Origin: JAJYUU01 sp963822955
Lineage (GTDB): Bacteria > Actinomycetota > Actinomycetes > Streptosporangiales > Streptosporangiaceae
NCBI GenBank assembly: GCA_963822955.1
Contig: CAWGJS010000008.1
Location: forward strand, 310,001 to 374,000
DNA length: 64,000 nt
Reading direction: 5' to 3'
Part shown: positions 1 through 11,540 of the stretch, one piece after another
Position numbering within the stretch: the stretch's first letter is position 1
Layout of the letters: every line of letters starts with the position of its first letter
Translations under genes and position numbers: made by a program
The notes under the pieces: generated by a model
What the model was told of the DNA's origin: nothing
Databases searched by the model: none
Seen by the model: the letters and a program-made list of their open reading frames with translations, nothing else

Positions 1-911
1 GTCCCGCCTGCCATCGTCTCCTGCCGCCACCGGGTCGCCACCTGCACGGCATCTACGTTGCCAGGCACGGCATGCACCCGGACGCACCAGGCGCCAGCCG
101 CGACCGCCAGGGCTGTCAGGGCTATGGTCGCGTCGTCGCTGCGGGAGAACGGCCGTGGCTGGCCGTCCGAGCCAGCCAGCAGCTTGCCCAGGAATCCCTT
201 CCTGGAGGCGGCCACCAGCACCGGGAACGGGTCAGCGTAGCCCGGCTGCCGTGCGATGCGATCGAGGTGAGCCAGCAGCTTCCAGTTGTGCTCGGGCAGC
301 TTGGCGAAGCCCAGGCCCGGATCCAGAATCACCTGTTCCGGGCGCACTCCGGCGGCCGTAACGGCCGCCAGCCTGCGGCCGAGCTCGCTGTGCACCTCCG
401 TCACGACGTCGGAGTACACCGCGGGTCCGTACATGTCCGAACTGTGCCCGCGCCAGTGCATCACAACGTACGGCACTCCGGCAGCGGCGACGACCCTAGC
501 CATATCCGGATCCGCCAGGCCGCCGCTCACGTCGTTGACCATCTGGGCGCCCGCCGCCAGGGCCTGCCGGGCCACTTCAGCCCGCATGGTGTCGATGCTG
601 ACGTAGACGCCAGCGCTGACCAGCCCCTCGACGACCGGCAGCACGCGACGCAGCTCGTCATCCACTGGTATGCGCAGGGCGCCTGGCCGAGTCGATTCGC
701 CGCCCACGTCAATGATGTCGCCGCCCTGGCTGGCAAGCTCAAGCCCGTGCGCGATCGCCTTGTCCGGGTCCAGCCAGGCTCCGCCGTCGGAGAACGAATC
801 CGGCGTGACGTTGACGACGCCCATCACCAAGCAGCGCTGCTCAGCTGGCAGCCCGGCCAGGCGCCTGCCAGGCTCGTCAGCAGCGTCGTGCCGGTCGGCG
901 TCGCCGGTCAT
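1..911 (-). CDS. folP: dihydropteroate synthase (FolP), 3' end cut by window edge
   Basis: Condenses p-aminobenzoate with the pterin pyrophosphate in folate synthesis; cytosolic target of sulfonamides. Reading the minus strand from ATG at 911 gives 303 open codons with no stop before base 1. Family size is about 280-300 residues, so only the last few codons are missing. Both DHPS signatures are visible: MGVVNVTPDSFSDGG near residue 30 and GGESTRPG near residue 75, followed by VSIDTMR. A TAGATT box lies 7 bases before the ATG. The gene lies downstream of folE and ftsH on the same strand, the conserved actinobacterial folate order. Confidence 0.93.
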   Translation of the reverse strand, partial: MTGDADRHDAADEPGRRLAGLPAEQRCLVMGVVNVTPDSFSDGGAWLDPDKAIAHGLELASQGGDIIDVGGESTRPGALRIPVDDELRRVLPVVEGLVSAGVYVSIDTMRAEVARQALAAGAQMVNDVSGGLADPDMARVVAAAGVPYVVMHWRGHSSDMYGPAVYSDVVTEVHSELGRRLAAVTAAGVRPEQVILDPGLGFAKLPEHNWKLLAHLDRIARQPGYADPFPVLVAASRKGFLGKLLAGSDGQPRPFSRSDDATIALTALAVAAGAWCVRVHAVPGNVDAVQVATRWRQETMAGG

Positions 912-968
912 GCCTGCCAATCTACTGGCCCGCATCGTGACACCGGTCGAGCCCAGCGGCGCGAACCG

Positions 969-2876
969 CTAGCGGATGGCCGTGCTCCGCTGGAACATGC
1001 CCTGCAGCCGACGCCGGAGCTGTCCTAGGCCGAGCTTCCTGCCGATCCTGCGAATCTCAATCGTTGGCCAGACCAGGAAAGCCTCAGCTTCGAGCGCGGC
1101 GAACCCGATGCGCGGCGCGTCCCTGGTGCCGGGAAAAACCACAAAGCGCGGCACCCACTCCGGGCTGAATTTCGCGTTGAACTTATACAGCGACTCGATC
1201 TGGAACCATCTGGACAGGAACAGCAGGAACCCACGCCAGGCTTTTGTCACCGGCCCCGCGCCGATCCGCTCGCCACGCTCGAGCGCCGCCCGGAATACCG
1301 CGAAATTCAGCGAGATGCGTTTGACACCAAGGTCGTTTGCGGCCTTTATCGCCTCGACGATCAGGAAGTCGTTCAGGCCCGGCGCGGCAGACCGGTCACG
1401 CCGCATCAGGTCCAGCGACAAGCTGTCGCTGCCCCAGGGAACGAAATGCAAGATGCCACGCAGGACGCCGTCCTGCATTGCGGTCGCGAGAACGCAGCGA
1501 CCGTCGTCGCGACCGCCGACCCGGCCGAGCGCCATCGAGAACCCGCGCTCGGTCGGGCTGCCGCGCCAGCTGTCGGCCTGCCGCACCAGCCGGCGGATCT
1601 CGGCCTCCGGGATGTCTTCGACGCGGCGGACCTCCGCTACGTATCCCTGGCGGCAGACCCGGCTGACCATCTGGCGCACGTTGCGCATGGCCCGGCCCTG
1701 CAGCGTGAAGTCCGCCACGCTGACCACGGCCTCATCACCGAGTTCCAGCGCGGTCATGTTGCCCTCACGGCACCAGACCTCCGCGCCGAGCTCGCCGCAC
1801 CCGATGACGGCCGGCACCCAGGCGTGCCTGGCCGCCTCGTCCAGAAATGTATGCATAGCTCCGGGCCAGGCTTCGGGATCGCCGATCGGATCGCCGCTGG
1901 CGAGCATCACCCCTGACAGGACCCGGTAGCCGATGCATGACTTCCCGGTCGGCGACCAGATGATGCTCTTGTCGTTGCGCAGCGCGAAGTAGCCGAGTGA
2001 GTCCTGATCGCCGTGCCGGTCCAGGAGCTGGCGGATCCGCAGCGCATCCGCGGGACGCAAGCGGCTCGTGGGCTCGGCCGGCTGCAGGAACATGAACAAT
2101 GCCGCCAGCAAGGTGAACAAGCCGAGCCCACCTGTAACGAAGCCGAAGTGGTCTGCCCGGGTTTCGCTGGTGAACTGCACGGGTCCCGAAAATCCCGTCA
2201 GATTCATCAGGACGGAGTAGATGCGCTGCGAAAACGTATAGTTGCCTGCCAGGCGGCCCATCAGTGAGATGTAGCTCATCCCGATGATGAGGTCTGCCAC
2301 CACCAGGCCGCAGAGCGCCCAGAGCGCGCGCCATCTGGAGCGCAGGCCACCGACCGCGTAGAACTGGCGCCGGTAGCAGAACAGCACAATCAGCAGCGCG
2401 GCCGTGAACGCCGCCTGCACCGGATGCGTCTGCGGCAGCGGTAGCTGGGGCCGGACGGCATGAATTACGATTCCGAGGCCGGCATGAATGACGAGCCCCA
2501 CCGCCAGCAGTGCCATCACGGCCGCCCACGCGCGGCGCTTCCGGCGGCGCAGCCCGTGCGAGAGCATCAGCAGCAGCAGCCCGATGATGATGTCAGTGGT
2601 CCGGGTCAGCGGGGCCAGGGTGCCCGGCGCCAGGTCAGACAGGCCGCGCAGCCGCCGGTGATACAGACCAGGGAGCACGCCCTCGATGATGTAGCCCAGG
2701 CCGATGACAAACGCCATCAGGCCAGCGGCCAGCGGCACCCAGCGCAACTGCTGGCGCAGGTCGGTGCCGCGGACAACTGACGGTTCGCGTTGCCGCTCAT
2801 CGCCGGTTGTGGGCTCTGCCGGCCCTGGCCCGCTGGGCTCTGTCATCTCGGACATGTCGGTCAGGCCCCGGCTCAC
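969..2876 (-). CDS. DUF2156 membrane protein, phosphatidylglycerol lysyltransferase-like
   Basis: The N-terminal half (about residues 45-275) holds roughly six hydrophobic segments. The C-terminal half (about 290-600) matches the GNAT-like DUF2156 domain of MprF/LysX enzymes, which move an aminoacyl group from tRNA to phosphatidylglycerol and make the envelope more cationic. Supporting stretches are SIIWSPTGKSC, DLMRRD and SLNFAVFR. Unlike mycobacterial LysX there is no fused lysyl-tRNA synthetase domain; the protein ends soon after DUF2156 at 635 residues. An ATG at 2855 (MSEMTEPSG) is an alternative to the GTG at 2876. The transferred amino acid cannot be inferred. It sits between folE and folP on the same strand. 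Confidence 0.8.
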   Translation of the reverse strand: MSRGLTDMSEMTEPSGPGPAEPTTGDERQREPSVVRGTDLRQQLRWVPLAAGLMAFVIGLGYIIEGVLPGLYHRRLRGLSDLAPGTLAPLTRTTDIIIGLLLLMLSHGLRRRKRRAWAAVMALLAVGLVIHAGLGIVIHAVRPQLPLPQTHPVQAAFTAALLIVLFCYRRQFYAVGGLRSRWRALWALCGLVVADLIIGMSYISLMGRLAGNYTFSQRIYSVLMNLTGFSGPVQFTSETRADHFGFVTGGLGLFTLLAALFMFLQPAEPTSRLRPADALRIRQLLDRHGDQDSLGYFALRNDKSIIWSPTGKSCIGYRVLSGVMLASGDPIGDPEAWPGAMHTFLDEAARHAWVPAVIGCGELGAEVWCREGNMTALELGDEAVVSVADFTLQGRAMRNVRQMVSRVCRQGYVAEVRRVEDIPEAEIRRLVRQADSWRGSPTERGFSMALGRVGGRDDGRCVLATAMQDGVLRGILHFVPWGSDSLSLDLMRRDRSAAPGLNDFLIVEAIKAANDLGVKRISLNFAVFRAALERGERIGAGPVTKAWRGFLLFLSRWFQIESLYKFNAKFSPEWVPRFVVFPGTRDAPRIGFAALEAEAFLVWPTIEIRRIGRKLGLGQLRRRLQGMFQRSTAIR

Positions 2877-2943
2877 GGGGCATCAGCGTAGTCTTCGCCT
2901 TCTCAAGCCGGGGGCAAACCCGGTCATTGCAACGTGGAGCCGC

Positions 2944-3521
2944 CTAGCGGCGGTCCGTTAGCAGGCTCATGGCCTCTGCCCTTGTGCTCTCCGAGACAAG
3001 GAAGCTACCCCGGACCGCAGATGTGACTGTCTTGGCGCCGGGCTTGCGCACGCCGCGCATGGACATGCACAGGTGCTCGGCCTCAATTATCACGATAACT
3101 CCGCGCGGCTCGAGCGTGTTCATCATCGCGTCGGCAATCTGACTGGTCATCCGCTCTTGCACCTGCGGTCGCCTGGCGTACAGATCCACGAGCCTGGCTA
3201 GTTTTGACAGGCCGGTGATCTGACCCTTCTCGTTCGGTATGTAACCAACGTGAGCGCGACCGAAGAATGGCACAAGGTGATGCTCGCAGGTGGAATAGAG
3301 CTCGATATCTCGTACGAGGACCATCTCCTCGTGGTCGGCGTCGAAAACCGTTGTCAGCACGTCCTCCGGCCGCATGCGCAGGCCGGCGAACTGCTCGTTC
3401 AGCGCCCGCGCCACCCGGCCGGGAGTATCGCGGAGCCCATCACGAGCCGGGTCCTCGCCAACTGCGAGAAGGATCTCCCTGACCGCGCGCTCGATCCGCG
3501 GGAGATCGAACTCGCCGTCAG

Positions 3522-3525
<4 letters not shown>
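2944..3525 (-). CDS. folE: GTP cyclohydrolase I
   Basis: Converts GTP to dihydroneopterin triphosphate, the first committed step of folate synthesis. The 193-residue protein has the family core: CEHHLVPFFG with zinc-ligand Cys and His, GLSKLARLVD, and EHLCMSMRGVRKPG carrying the second zinc Cys. The TTG start overlaps the TGA of ftsH (TTGA), so translation is probably coupled to ftsH. Length is normal for the bacterial type IA enzyme. Confidence 0.95.
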
Positions 3526-5694
<2,169 letters not shown>

Positions 5695-5954
5695 CGATGA
5701 ACGGCCCACAGGTCCGGCCGGTCCCTCCTGACGAGCCTCGTGCCCGCCGAACCGGCGGGGCTACCTTGCTATCCAGCGCGAATGCGCGGCTAATTCTTCC
5801 CGTCCGTAGGCACGGGAATACTCGACGGTACACCGCATCTACCGTGGCCGGTACGCGGCTGGCCGCACAGGGGCAATGGCGGCCGTCCTACGCCTCTTAC
5901 CCCGGTTAACGAAATTCATCGCCGACTCGGTTCCCGCGGAAGATCGGTGCCCGC

Positions 5955-6518
5955 TCAGTCCCCTGGCCGCCGGTAGACGTGCTCGGCCAGGGTGCCGATG
6001 AACGGCAGATTGCGGTACTTCTCGGCGTAGTCAAGGCCGTATCCGACAACGAACGAGTCATCGATCTCAAAGCCGGTATAGGCCACGTCCACGTCCATGC
6101 GCAGGGCGGTCGGCTTGCGCAGCAGCACGCAGACCTGCACCGATGCGGGGCCGCGGGAGCGAAGGTTGCCGATCAGCCAGGACAGGGTGAGGCCGGAGTC
6201 GACGATGTCCTCGACGACCAGTACGTGGCGGCCGCTGATATCGGTATCCAGGTCCTTGAGAATCCGCACCACGCCGGACGACTTGGTGCCCGAGCCGTAA
6301 GAGGAGATGGCCATCCAGTCCATCTCTACAGGCATGTGCATGGCCCGGGCCAGGTCTGCCATCACCATGACGGCGCCCTTGAGCACGCCGACGAGCAGGA
6401 TTTCGCGTTCGGCGTAATCCGCCTCGATCTGCGCAGCGAGCTCACAGACGCGCTGCTGCAGCTGCTCTGGCGTGATCAGTATCTCTTTGAGGTCTGCTCC
6501 CATGTCATTCGCGTCCAC
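5955..6518 (-). CDS. hpt: hypoxanthine phosphoribosyltransferase
   Basis: Salvages hypoxanthine and guanine to IMP and GMP using PRPP. The PRPP-binding motif VLVVEDIVDSGLTL is clear, with LVGVLKGAVMVMADL upstream and the DYAEKYRNLPFIG C-terminus typical of bacterial Hpt. I chose GTG 6518 because GGAGG sits 6 bases upstream; ATG 6503 in the same frame is the alternative. The start overlaps the end of tilS by 14 bases, so the two are coupled. The 245 bp between its stop side and ftsH (5710-5954) show no gene. Confidence 0.93.
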   Translation of the reverse strand: MDANDMGADLKEILITPEQLQQRVCELAAQIEADYAEREILLVGVLKGAVMVMADLARAMHMPVEMDWMAISSYGSGTKSSGVVRILKDLDTDISGRHVLVVEDIVDSGLTLSWLIGNLRSRGPASVQVCVLLRKPTALRMDVDVAYTGFEIDDSFVVGYGLDYAEKYRNLPFIGTLAEHVYRRPGD

Positions 6519-7566
6519 CCAGGTCCTCCGATCCCGCCGCGGTGTTAGCTCGAAGGGCGACCCCCGGAACCCCCGGCTTGGTGAAGAGCAGCCTGCCATA
6601 CCTGCGCAGGCACCGGATGCCGCCCGGCAGGTCAGCCCAGCGCTGGCCATGCCAGCCAGTGACCAGCTCATCCAGGCGGGCGACATGACGCTGCGACATG
6701 GCCCCGGCCGGACAGCCGGCGGCGACAGCGGCAGTGCGCAGCAGCCGATGCCGGATCGCTTCCGGCAGTTTGGCAAGCGCCGCCGCTGGCCACCCGTCCG
6801 CCTGAGCGGCCGCGGTGCCACCGAGCTGCGCCGCCTCCGCCACCGCCAGCGCGTCCAGTACGTCGGCGTCCGCCCGGAGCAGGTCTGCGGTCCTGGCCAG
6901 TGCGAGCGCCACGCCCGGCCCTAGTGCCTCCTCCAGGGCAGGCATCAGGCGCCTGACTCGGGTCCTGGCGTAGGCCGGATCGGAGTTGTGCGGGTCAGCC
7001 CAGGGCTGGAGGCCCTCGGCAGCGCAGGCCGCCACGGTCTGGGTGCGGCGGATGCCGAGCAAGGGACGCAGGTAGCGGCCTGATACCGGAGCCATCGCGG
7101 CTAGTGAGCGCGCGCCAGAGCCGCGGCTCAGCCGCAGCAGCACTGTCTCGGCCTGGTCATCAAGGGTGTGGCCGAGAAGGATTCGGGCTCCGGTCCGCCC
7201 GGCAGCCTCGTCCAGCGCCGCATAGCGGGCCGATCGGGCCGCCGCCTCGGGCCCTGGGTAGCCGTCGGCGCCGCCGGGCCGGGCCACTTCGACCGCTACC
7301 GACAGCACCGGGCTGAGTCCGAGGCGGTGCAGGACAGCAGTCACCTGCGCCGCCTGCTCCGCCGAGCCCGGCTGCAGACCATGGTCGATGGTGATCCCGC
7401 CTGCCAGCAGCCCGGCCCTGGGTGCCTCGAACGCGACTGCCGCGGCAAGGGCCAGCGAATCAGGGCCGCCCGAGCAGGCGGCGAGTACCACATCTCCGGG
7501 TGACAGCGCTGCCAGGCTGGCCCGGACGGCGTGCCGTATCTCCGCAACGGCCGGGTGCGGGCCCAC
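6505..7566 (-). CDS. tilS: tRNA(Ile)-lysidine synthase
   Basis: Modifies C34 of the tRNA-Ile CAU anticodon to lysidine so that it reads AUA. The N-type ATP pyrophosphatase P-loop SGGPDS is at residues 32-37, followed by GITIDHGLQPGS and the conserved LGHTLDDQAETVLLRL. The 353-residue length suits the short actinobacterial type. GTG start at 7566. Directly upstream of and overlapping hpt, the usual actinobacterial arrangement. Confidence 0.92.
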   Translation of the reverse strand: MGPHPAVAEIRHAVRASLAALSPGDVVLAACSGGPDSLALAAAVAFEAPRAGLLAGGITIDHGLQPGSAEQAAQVTAVLHRLGLSPVLSVAVEVARPGGADGYPGPEAAARSARYAALDEAAGRTGARILLGHTLDDQAETVLLRLSRGSGARSLAAMAPVSGRYLRPLLGIRRTQTVAACAAEGLQPWADPHNSDPAYARTRVRRLMPALEEALGPGVALALARTADLLRADADVLDALAVAEAAQLGGTAAAQADGWPAAALAKLPEAIRHRLLRTAAVAAGCPAGAMSQRHVARLDELVTGWHGQRWADLPGGIRCLRRYGRLLFTKPGVPGVALRANTAAGSEDLGGRE

Positions 7567-7573
7567 TGGCCGC

Positions 7574-8674
7574 TCAGTCCGCGGCGCTCACCGGGGGCAG
7601 GCTGCCCCGGTCCACCCGGGCCAGCCACAATTCCGGATCCGCCAGCTCGTCCTTCGTGGGCAGAGTCTCCGGGGATGTCCAGACCTTGTTGAAGTCCGAC
7701 ATCCCAGCCTTGTCGACGACAGTTCGGACGAACTGAGATCCCTGCTCATACTGCTTCATCTTCAGGTCGATCCCGAGGACGCGCCGGATGGCCTGCTCGA
7801 TCCGTCCCGCTGAGCCTCGCCGTGCGCTGAACTTCGCCCGGATCTCGGCGACCGACGGGACAACGGCGGGCCCGACGGCGTCCATCACGTAATCGCCGTG
7901 GCCTTCGACGAGCGTCATCACGCTCGTCATCCGGTCCAGGATCTGGCGCTGCCGCGGGCTCTGGATGGCCTCGATCAGGCTCTCGCCCTCGCCGCCGCGC
8001 ACCGCCCCTGCGACGGCATCGGCCGCGGCCCGCAGCCGGTCAAGGATGGAGGCCGGGTCGAGGTCGGATGCGAGCAGGAAGTCGGACATCTGCTCCTGCA
8101 CGTAGGGACGCAGCCACGGGACAGAGGTGAACTGAGTCCGGTGCGTCTCCTCGTGCAGGCACACCCACCGCCGGAAGTCGTGCGGGTCCACGTCAAGCTC
8201 TCGCTCGACCATGACGATGTTCGGCGCCACCAGGGTCAGCCGGCCCGCGGGCGCATCGTCGTCGCCTGCGTCGGGGTCTGGCGGCAGGAACAGCTCATAC
8301 TGCCCGAGGACGCGGCTCGCCAGGTAGGCAAGGATCAGGCCGGCCTGCATCCCGGTGACCCGCGAGCCGACCGCTGTGATCATCGATCCCGCCTGCGGCG
8401 CGTTCCCGCTCTCCGCCATCCGCTGCACCAACGGGTCCAGAACCACCCGGAATCCGTCCACGTTCGCACGGATCCAGCCCGGCCGGTCGACGACTGCCAC
8501 CACGCCGTCGTCCGGTGCGCCGGGCATGCCGGTCAGCTCGCGAACCGGGTCGGATACTGCGGCCGCGAGCTGCCTCAGCTCGGCCACGACCTTCCTGGCT
8601 TCGGCAATGCTCACCTGCGGGCCTGGCCTGACCCAGCGGACCCCGGTTGAAGTAGCGACCTGCCAGTCGATCAT
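7574..8674 (-). CDS. zinc-dependent metalloprotease-like protein, DUF2342 / F420-associated family
   Basis: Conserved actinobacterial family annotated as zinc metalloprotease or coenzyme F420 biosynthesis-associated protein; the true substrate is not known to me. The HEXXH-type motif HEETH lies in VCLHEETHRTQF near residue 172, and the N-terminus MIDWQVATSTGVRWVRPGP is family-typical. ATG 8674 was chosen; an in-frame GTG at 8689 is possible, and a GGAGGGG box just upstream is too close to the GTG and rather far from the ATG. The frame is open well upstream, but that part overlaps dacB and looks noncoding. Ends 7 bases before tilS begins. Confidence 0.85.
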   Translation of the reverse strand: MIDWQVATSTGVRWVRPGPQVSIAEARKVVAELRQLAAAVSDPVRELTGMPGAPDDGVVAVVDRPGWIRANVDGFRVVLDPLVQRMAESGNAPQAGSMITAVGSRVTGMQAGLILAYLASRVLGQYELFLPPDPDAGDDDAPAGRLTLVAPNIVMVERELDVDPHDFRRWVCLHEETHRTQFTSVPWLRPYVQEQMSDFLLASDLDPASILDRLRAAADAVAGAVRGGEGESLIEAIQSPRQRQILDRMTSVMTLVEGHGDYVMDAVGPAVVPSVAEIRAKFSARRGSAGRIEQAIRRVLGIDLKMKQYEQGSQFVRTVVDKAGMSDFNKVWTSPETLPTKDELADPELWLARVDRGSLPPVSAAD

Positions 8675-8748
8675 CTGAGTGCTGCTCACCCCTCCACCGT
8701 ACGTGGAGCTGGGCCATTCCGCCCCGTCGGGCCGTGACAACCGGCTGG

Positions 8749-10194
8749 CTACCGGCAGCCACACCCGGCGAGTCGGCTCGCGAGGTCGACCATGGCCGTT
8801 GCCGCGTTGCCCAGGCCCGACATCGGGATCCTGTCGGCCATGACGGCAAATGCGAGCAGCTGGCCGTCCTTGGCATAGACCGTCCCGGCGAGGGCCGCGA
8901 CGGTGCTCAGGTTTCCGGTCTTGGCCCGGACCAGCCCGAAGCCGTCCGGCCGGCCCAGCCCGAACACGCTGCCGCCGCGCATCAGCGTGCCGGAAAAGCC
9001 CTCGACCGGCAGGCCGGTGAGGACTGAGCGCAGCCGCCCGCGGCCGGCTGCCAGGCTGATCAGCTGAATGAGCACTGCCGGGGACAGCCGGTCCTGCGGC
9101 GACAGCCCGCTGCCGTCGACCAGGCTGATCTCGCCTCGCACGCCCAGGCTCCGCAACGTCGCAGTAACCGCGCTTGCTGCCCCGCTGAAGGAGGCGGGCC
9201 GTCCGGTTGCTATCGCAACGTGACGGGCCAGGTTCTCGGCGATGACGTTGTTGCTCTCCTCCAACATCCACTGAACGATTTCCGACAGGCGCGGCGACTG
9301 GACGCTGGCCAGGATGCTGTCGCGCTGGGGAGCCGAGGCCCCCGCCGGGGTGCCGGTGACGCGGATCCCGTCGGCCGCCAGGAAACGGGCAAACGACGCC
9401 GCGGCTAGCGCGGCCGGGCTCGCCGACCTCGGTCCGCCTGAAGCCTCGTTGTCGGCCGGCGCTCCGCTGCGCGTCACCCGGCCCTGATCGGCCTCGAGCG
9501 ACGTGATGACCGAGACGTTGCCGGTCGTTACGTAGCTCATCGGCCAGCCCGGCCCGAGCGCCGGCCCGGTGTAGAGCGACGTGTCGTAGCTGAGCCTGAC
9601 GCTGTGGCGGCCGCGAGCCCGCAGTGCTGCCGCCGTCTGCCTGGCCAGCTCCAGCAGAGTGGCGGGCTGCGGGTAATCCGAGGCCGGCGGGCGGCCGGCG
9701 GCCAGGGTCGGGTCACCGCCCCCGGCCAGCACGATGGCTGACGCACCTGGGGCGGCGGCAACAGTGGTGCGGAACCTGGCTGACGGCCCGAGCACCTGGA
9801 GAGCGGCGATGGCAGTCGCCAGCTTGTTGGTGGAGGCTGGCGCGAAACCGGCGGACGTGTTCCGGGCGTACAGCACCTGACCGGTCGCCAGGTCAGTGAC
9901 GAGCACGCCGAGGTGCGCCCCGAACACCGGCGAGCCCCCGATCGGGGCGACAGCGGCAGCCACTCCGGCAGCCGTCGCGGCCCGGCCGCTCGCCGAGCCG
10001 GTCGCCGCCGTCAGGGCTTCGCTGGATGCGGACAGCCGGCCGGCAGCGATCCCCGGCATCTGCCATAGCGCCAGGCGCACCGGCAAGAGCCGGCTGACGG
10101 TAACGCCGGCGGCAATGGTGAAGGCGCACAGCACCGCGATGGATGCCGATGCCAGGCCGCTATGCCGACGCAACGGTAGGTTCCCTTTCGCCAC
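8749..10194 (-). CDS. dacB: D-alanyl-D-alanine carboxypeptidase/endopeptidase, PBP4 family (S13)
   Basis: Exported low-molecular-weight penicillin-binding protein that trims or cleaves peptidoglycan peptides. An N-terminal hydrophobic segment (residues about 15-32) acts as signal or anchor. Active-site motifs are in order: STNK at 121-124, SNN in LEESNNVIAEN, and KTG at 425-427. Length 481 is normal for the family. The gene starts at ATG 10194, divergent from ppa, with 123 bp between the two starts for both promoters. Confidence 0.93.
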   Translation of the reverse strand: MAKGNLPLRRHSGLASASIAVLCAFTIAAGVTVSRLLPVRLALWQMPGIAAGRLSASSEALTAATGSASGRAATAAGVAAAVAPIGGSPVFGAHLGVLVTDLATGQVLYARNTSAGFAPASTNKLATAIAALQVLGPSARFRTTVAAAPGASAIVLAGGGDPTLAAGRPPASDYPQPATLLELARQTAAALRARGRHSVRLSYDTSLYTGPALGPGWPMSYVTTGNVSVITSLEADQGRVTRSGAPADNEASGGPRSASPAALAAASFARFLAADGIRVTGTPAGASAPQRDSILASVQSPRLSEIVQWMLEESNNVIAENLARHVAIATGRPASFSGAASAVTATLRSLGVRGEISLVDGSGLSPQDRLSPAVLIQLISLAAGRGRLRSVLTGLPVEGFSGTLMRGGSVFGLGRPDGFGLVRAKTGNLSTVAALAGTVYAKDGQLLAFAVMADRIPMSGLGNAATAMVDLASRLAGCGCR

Positions 10195-10317
10195 GTGCGC
10201 TGCCTACGGAGCGTTCCGGCCCTGGATCCGCTACCCCGAGAGCGACAAGCTGAGGACTACCGGGTAGACATCAGCCATGCGTTCGGAGTTCGTCACCAAA
10301 GGGCCGGGGGTGCAAAC

Positions 10318-10818
10318 GTGGAGTTCGAAGTAATCATCGAGATCCCCAAAGGACAGCGCAACAAGTACGAGATGGATCATAAGACGGGTCGTATCAGGCT
10401 AGACCGGATGCTTTTCACATCCACCCGCTATCCGGCAGATTACGGATTCATCGAGGACACTCTTGCTGATGACGGCGACCCGCTTGACGCCCTCGTCCTG
10501 CTGGAAGAGCCAACGTTTCCTGGCTGCCAGGTACTCTGCCGCGCCATCGGGATGTTCCGGATGCGCGACGAGAAGGGCGCTGACGACAAGGTGCTGTGCG
10601 TTGTCGCGACCGACCCGCGGATGGCCCACTTGCGCGATATCACGGACGTCCCGGAGTTTGATCTGCTTGAGATCCAGCACTTCTTCGAGGTGTACAAGGC
10701 GCTGGAGCCCGGCAAGGAGGTGGAAGCCGCAACCTGGGTGGGCGTGGAGGCGGCCGAAGCACAGATCGTTGCCTGCCGGGAGCGGCTGACCAGCGGTGCG
10801 GTCGATCACTCCGGGTGA
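10318..10818 (+). CDS. ppa: inorganic pyrophosphatase
   Basis: Hydrolyses pyrophosphate to phosphate, driving biosynthetic reactions; soluble family I enzyme. The 166-residue protein has the E-x7-KYE-type opening IIEIPKGQRNKYEMD and the metal-binding signature DGDPLDALVL. GTG 10318 is preferred because the protein then begins MEFEVIIEIP as in relatives and a G-rich ribosome-binding site precedes it. The frame is open upstream to 10195, but without homology. Confidence 0.95.
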   Translation: MEFEVIIEIPKGQRNKYEMDHKTGRIRLDRMLFTSTRYPADYGFIEDTLADDGDPLDALVLLEEPTFPGCQVLCRAIGMFRMRDEKGADDKVLCVVATDPRMAHLRDITDVPEFDLLEIQHFFEVYKALEPGKEVEAATWVGVEAAEAQIVACRERLTSGAVDHSG

Positions 10819-10856
10819 CCAGGTGCTCGAATGGGCAACACGCTCATGGAGGTGTC

Positions 10857-11540
10857 ATGAATCAGACTGATGACGTGCTCAAGGAGACACCGCTATTCGA
10901 GGCCCTTAGTGACGAAGATGCCAGCGCGCTCCGAGGGGGCATCAGCAACGTGCACCTGGACCGCGGCGAGCGGCTCTTCGCCGAGGGGGACGGCGGGGAC
11001 AAGCTCTACATCATCCTTGAGGGCAAGATCAAGCTGACGAAGGCGGCGCCGGACGGGCGGGAGAACCTGCTCAGCGTGCACGGGCCGGGTGAGATGTTCG
11101 GCGAGCTCTCGCTGTTCGACCCGATTCCCCGCACCTCGAGCGCGACCGCGGTCACGAGCGCACGGCTGGCCGGGCTGGCCCATGACGACCTGCGTACCTG
11201 GCTGAGCACCCGGCCCGAAGTGGCCATGCATCTGCTGCAGGCGCTGGCCCAGCGGCTCCGCCGGATCAACGACGTCAAGGCTGACCTGGTCTTCACCGAC
11301 GTGCCCGGCCGGGTCGCCAAGGCCCTGCTTGACCTGGCCGACCGATTCGGCGTGATGACACCCGAAGGCGTCCAGGTCAACCACGACCTCACCCAGGAAG
11401 AGCTGGCGCAGCTCGTCGGAGCGTCACGGGAGACCGTGAACAAAGCGCTCGCGGATTTCACCGCCCGCGGCTGGATCCAGCTAGCCGCAAAGTCCGTCCT
11501 GGTGACCGACACCGACCGGCTACGCAAGCGGGCCAGGTAA
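10857..11540 (+). CDS. crp: Crp/Fnr family transcriptional regulator
   Basis: Cyclic-nucleotide-binding transcription factor. The N-terminal sensor domain has GDKLYIILEGKIKL and the phosphate-binding-cassette region GEMFGELSLFD-x-PRTSSATA. The C-terminal winged helix contains TQEELAQLVGASRETVNKAL. The 227-residue protein closely resembles mycobacterial Rv3676 (Crp). ATG 10857 is set by GGAGG four bases upstream. Convergent with the metallo-hydrolase gene: the two 3' ends overlap by 21 bases. Confidence 0.93.
   Translation: MNQTDDVLKETPLFEALSDEDASALRGGISNVHLDRGERLFAEGDGGDKLYIILEGKIKLTKAAPDGRENLLSVHGPGEMFGELSLFDPIPRTSSATAVTSARLAGLAHDDLRTWLSTRPEVAMHLLQALAQRLRRINDVKADLVFTDVPGRVAKALLDLADRFGVMTPEGVQVNHDLTQEELAQLVGASRETVNKALADFTARGWIQLAAKSVLVTDTDRLRKRAR

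Noticed and set aside
72..1028. Plus-strand open frame of 318 codons over folP
   Set aside because: It is the antisense shadow of folP, whose minus-strand motifs are unmistakable.
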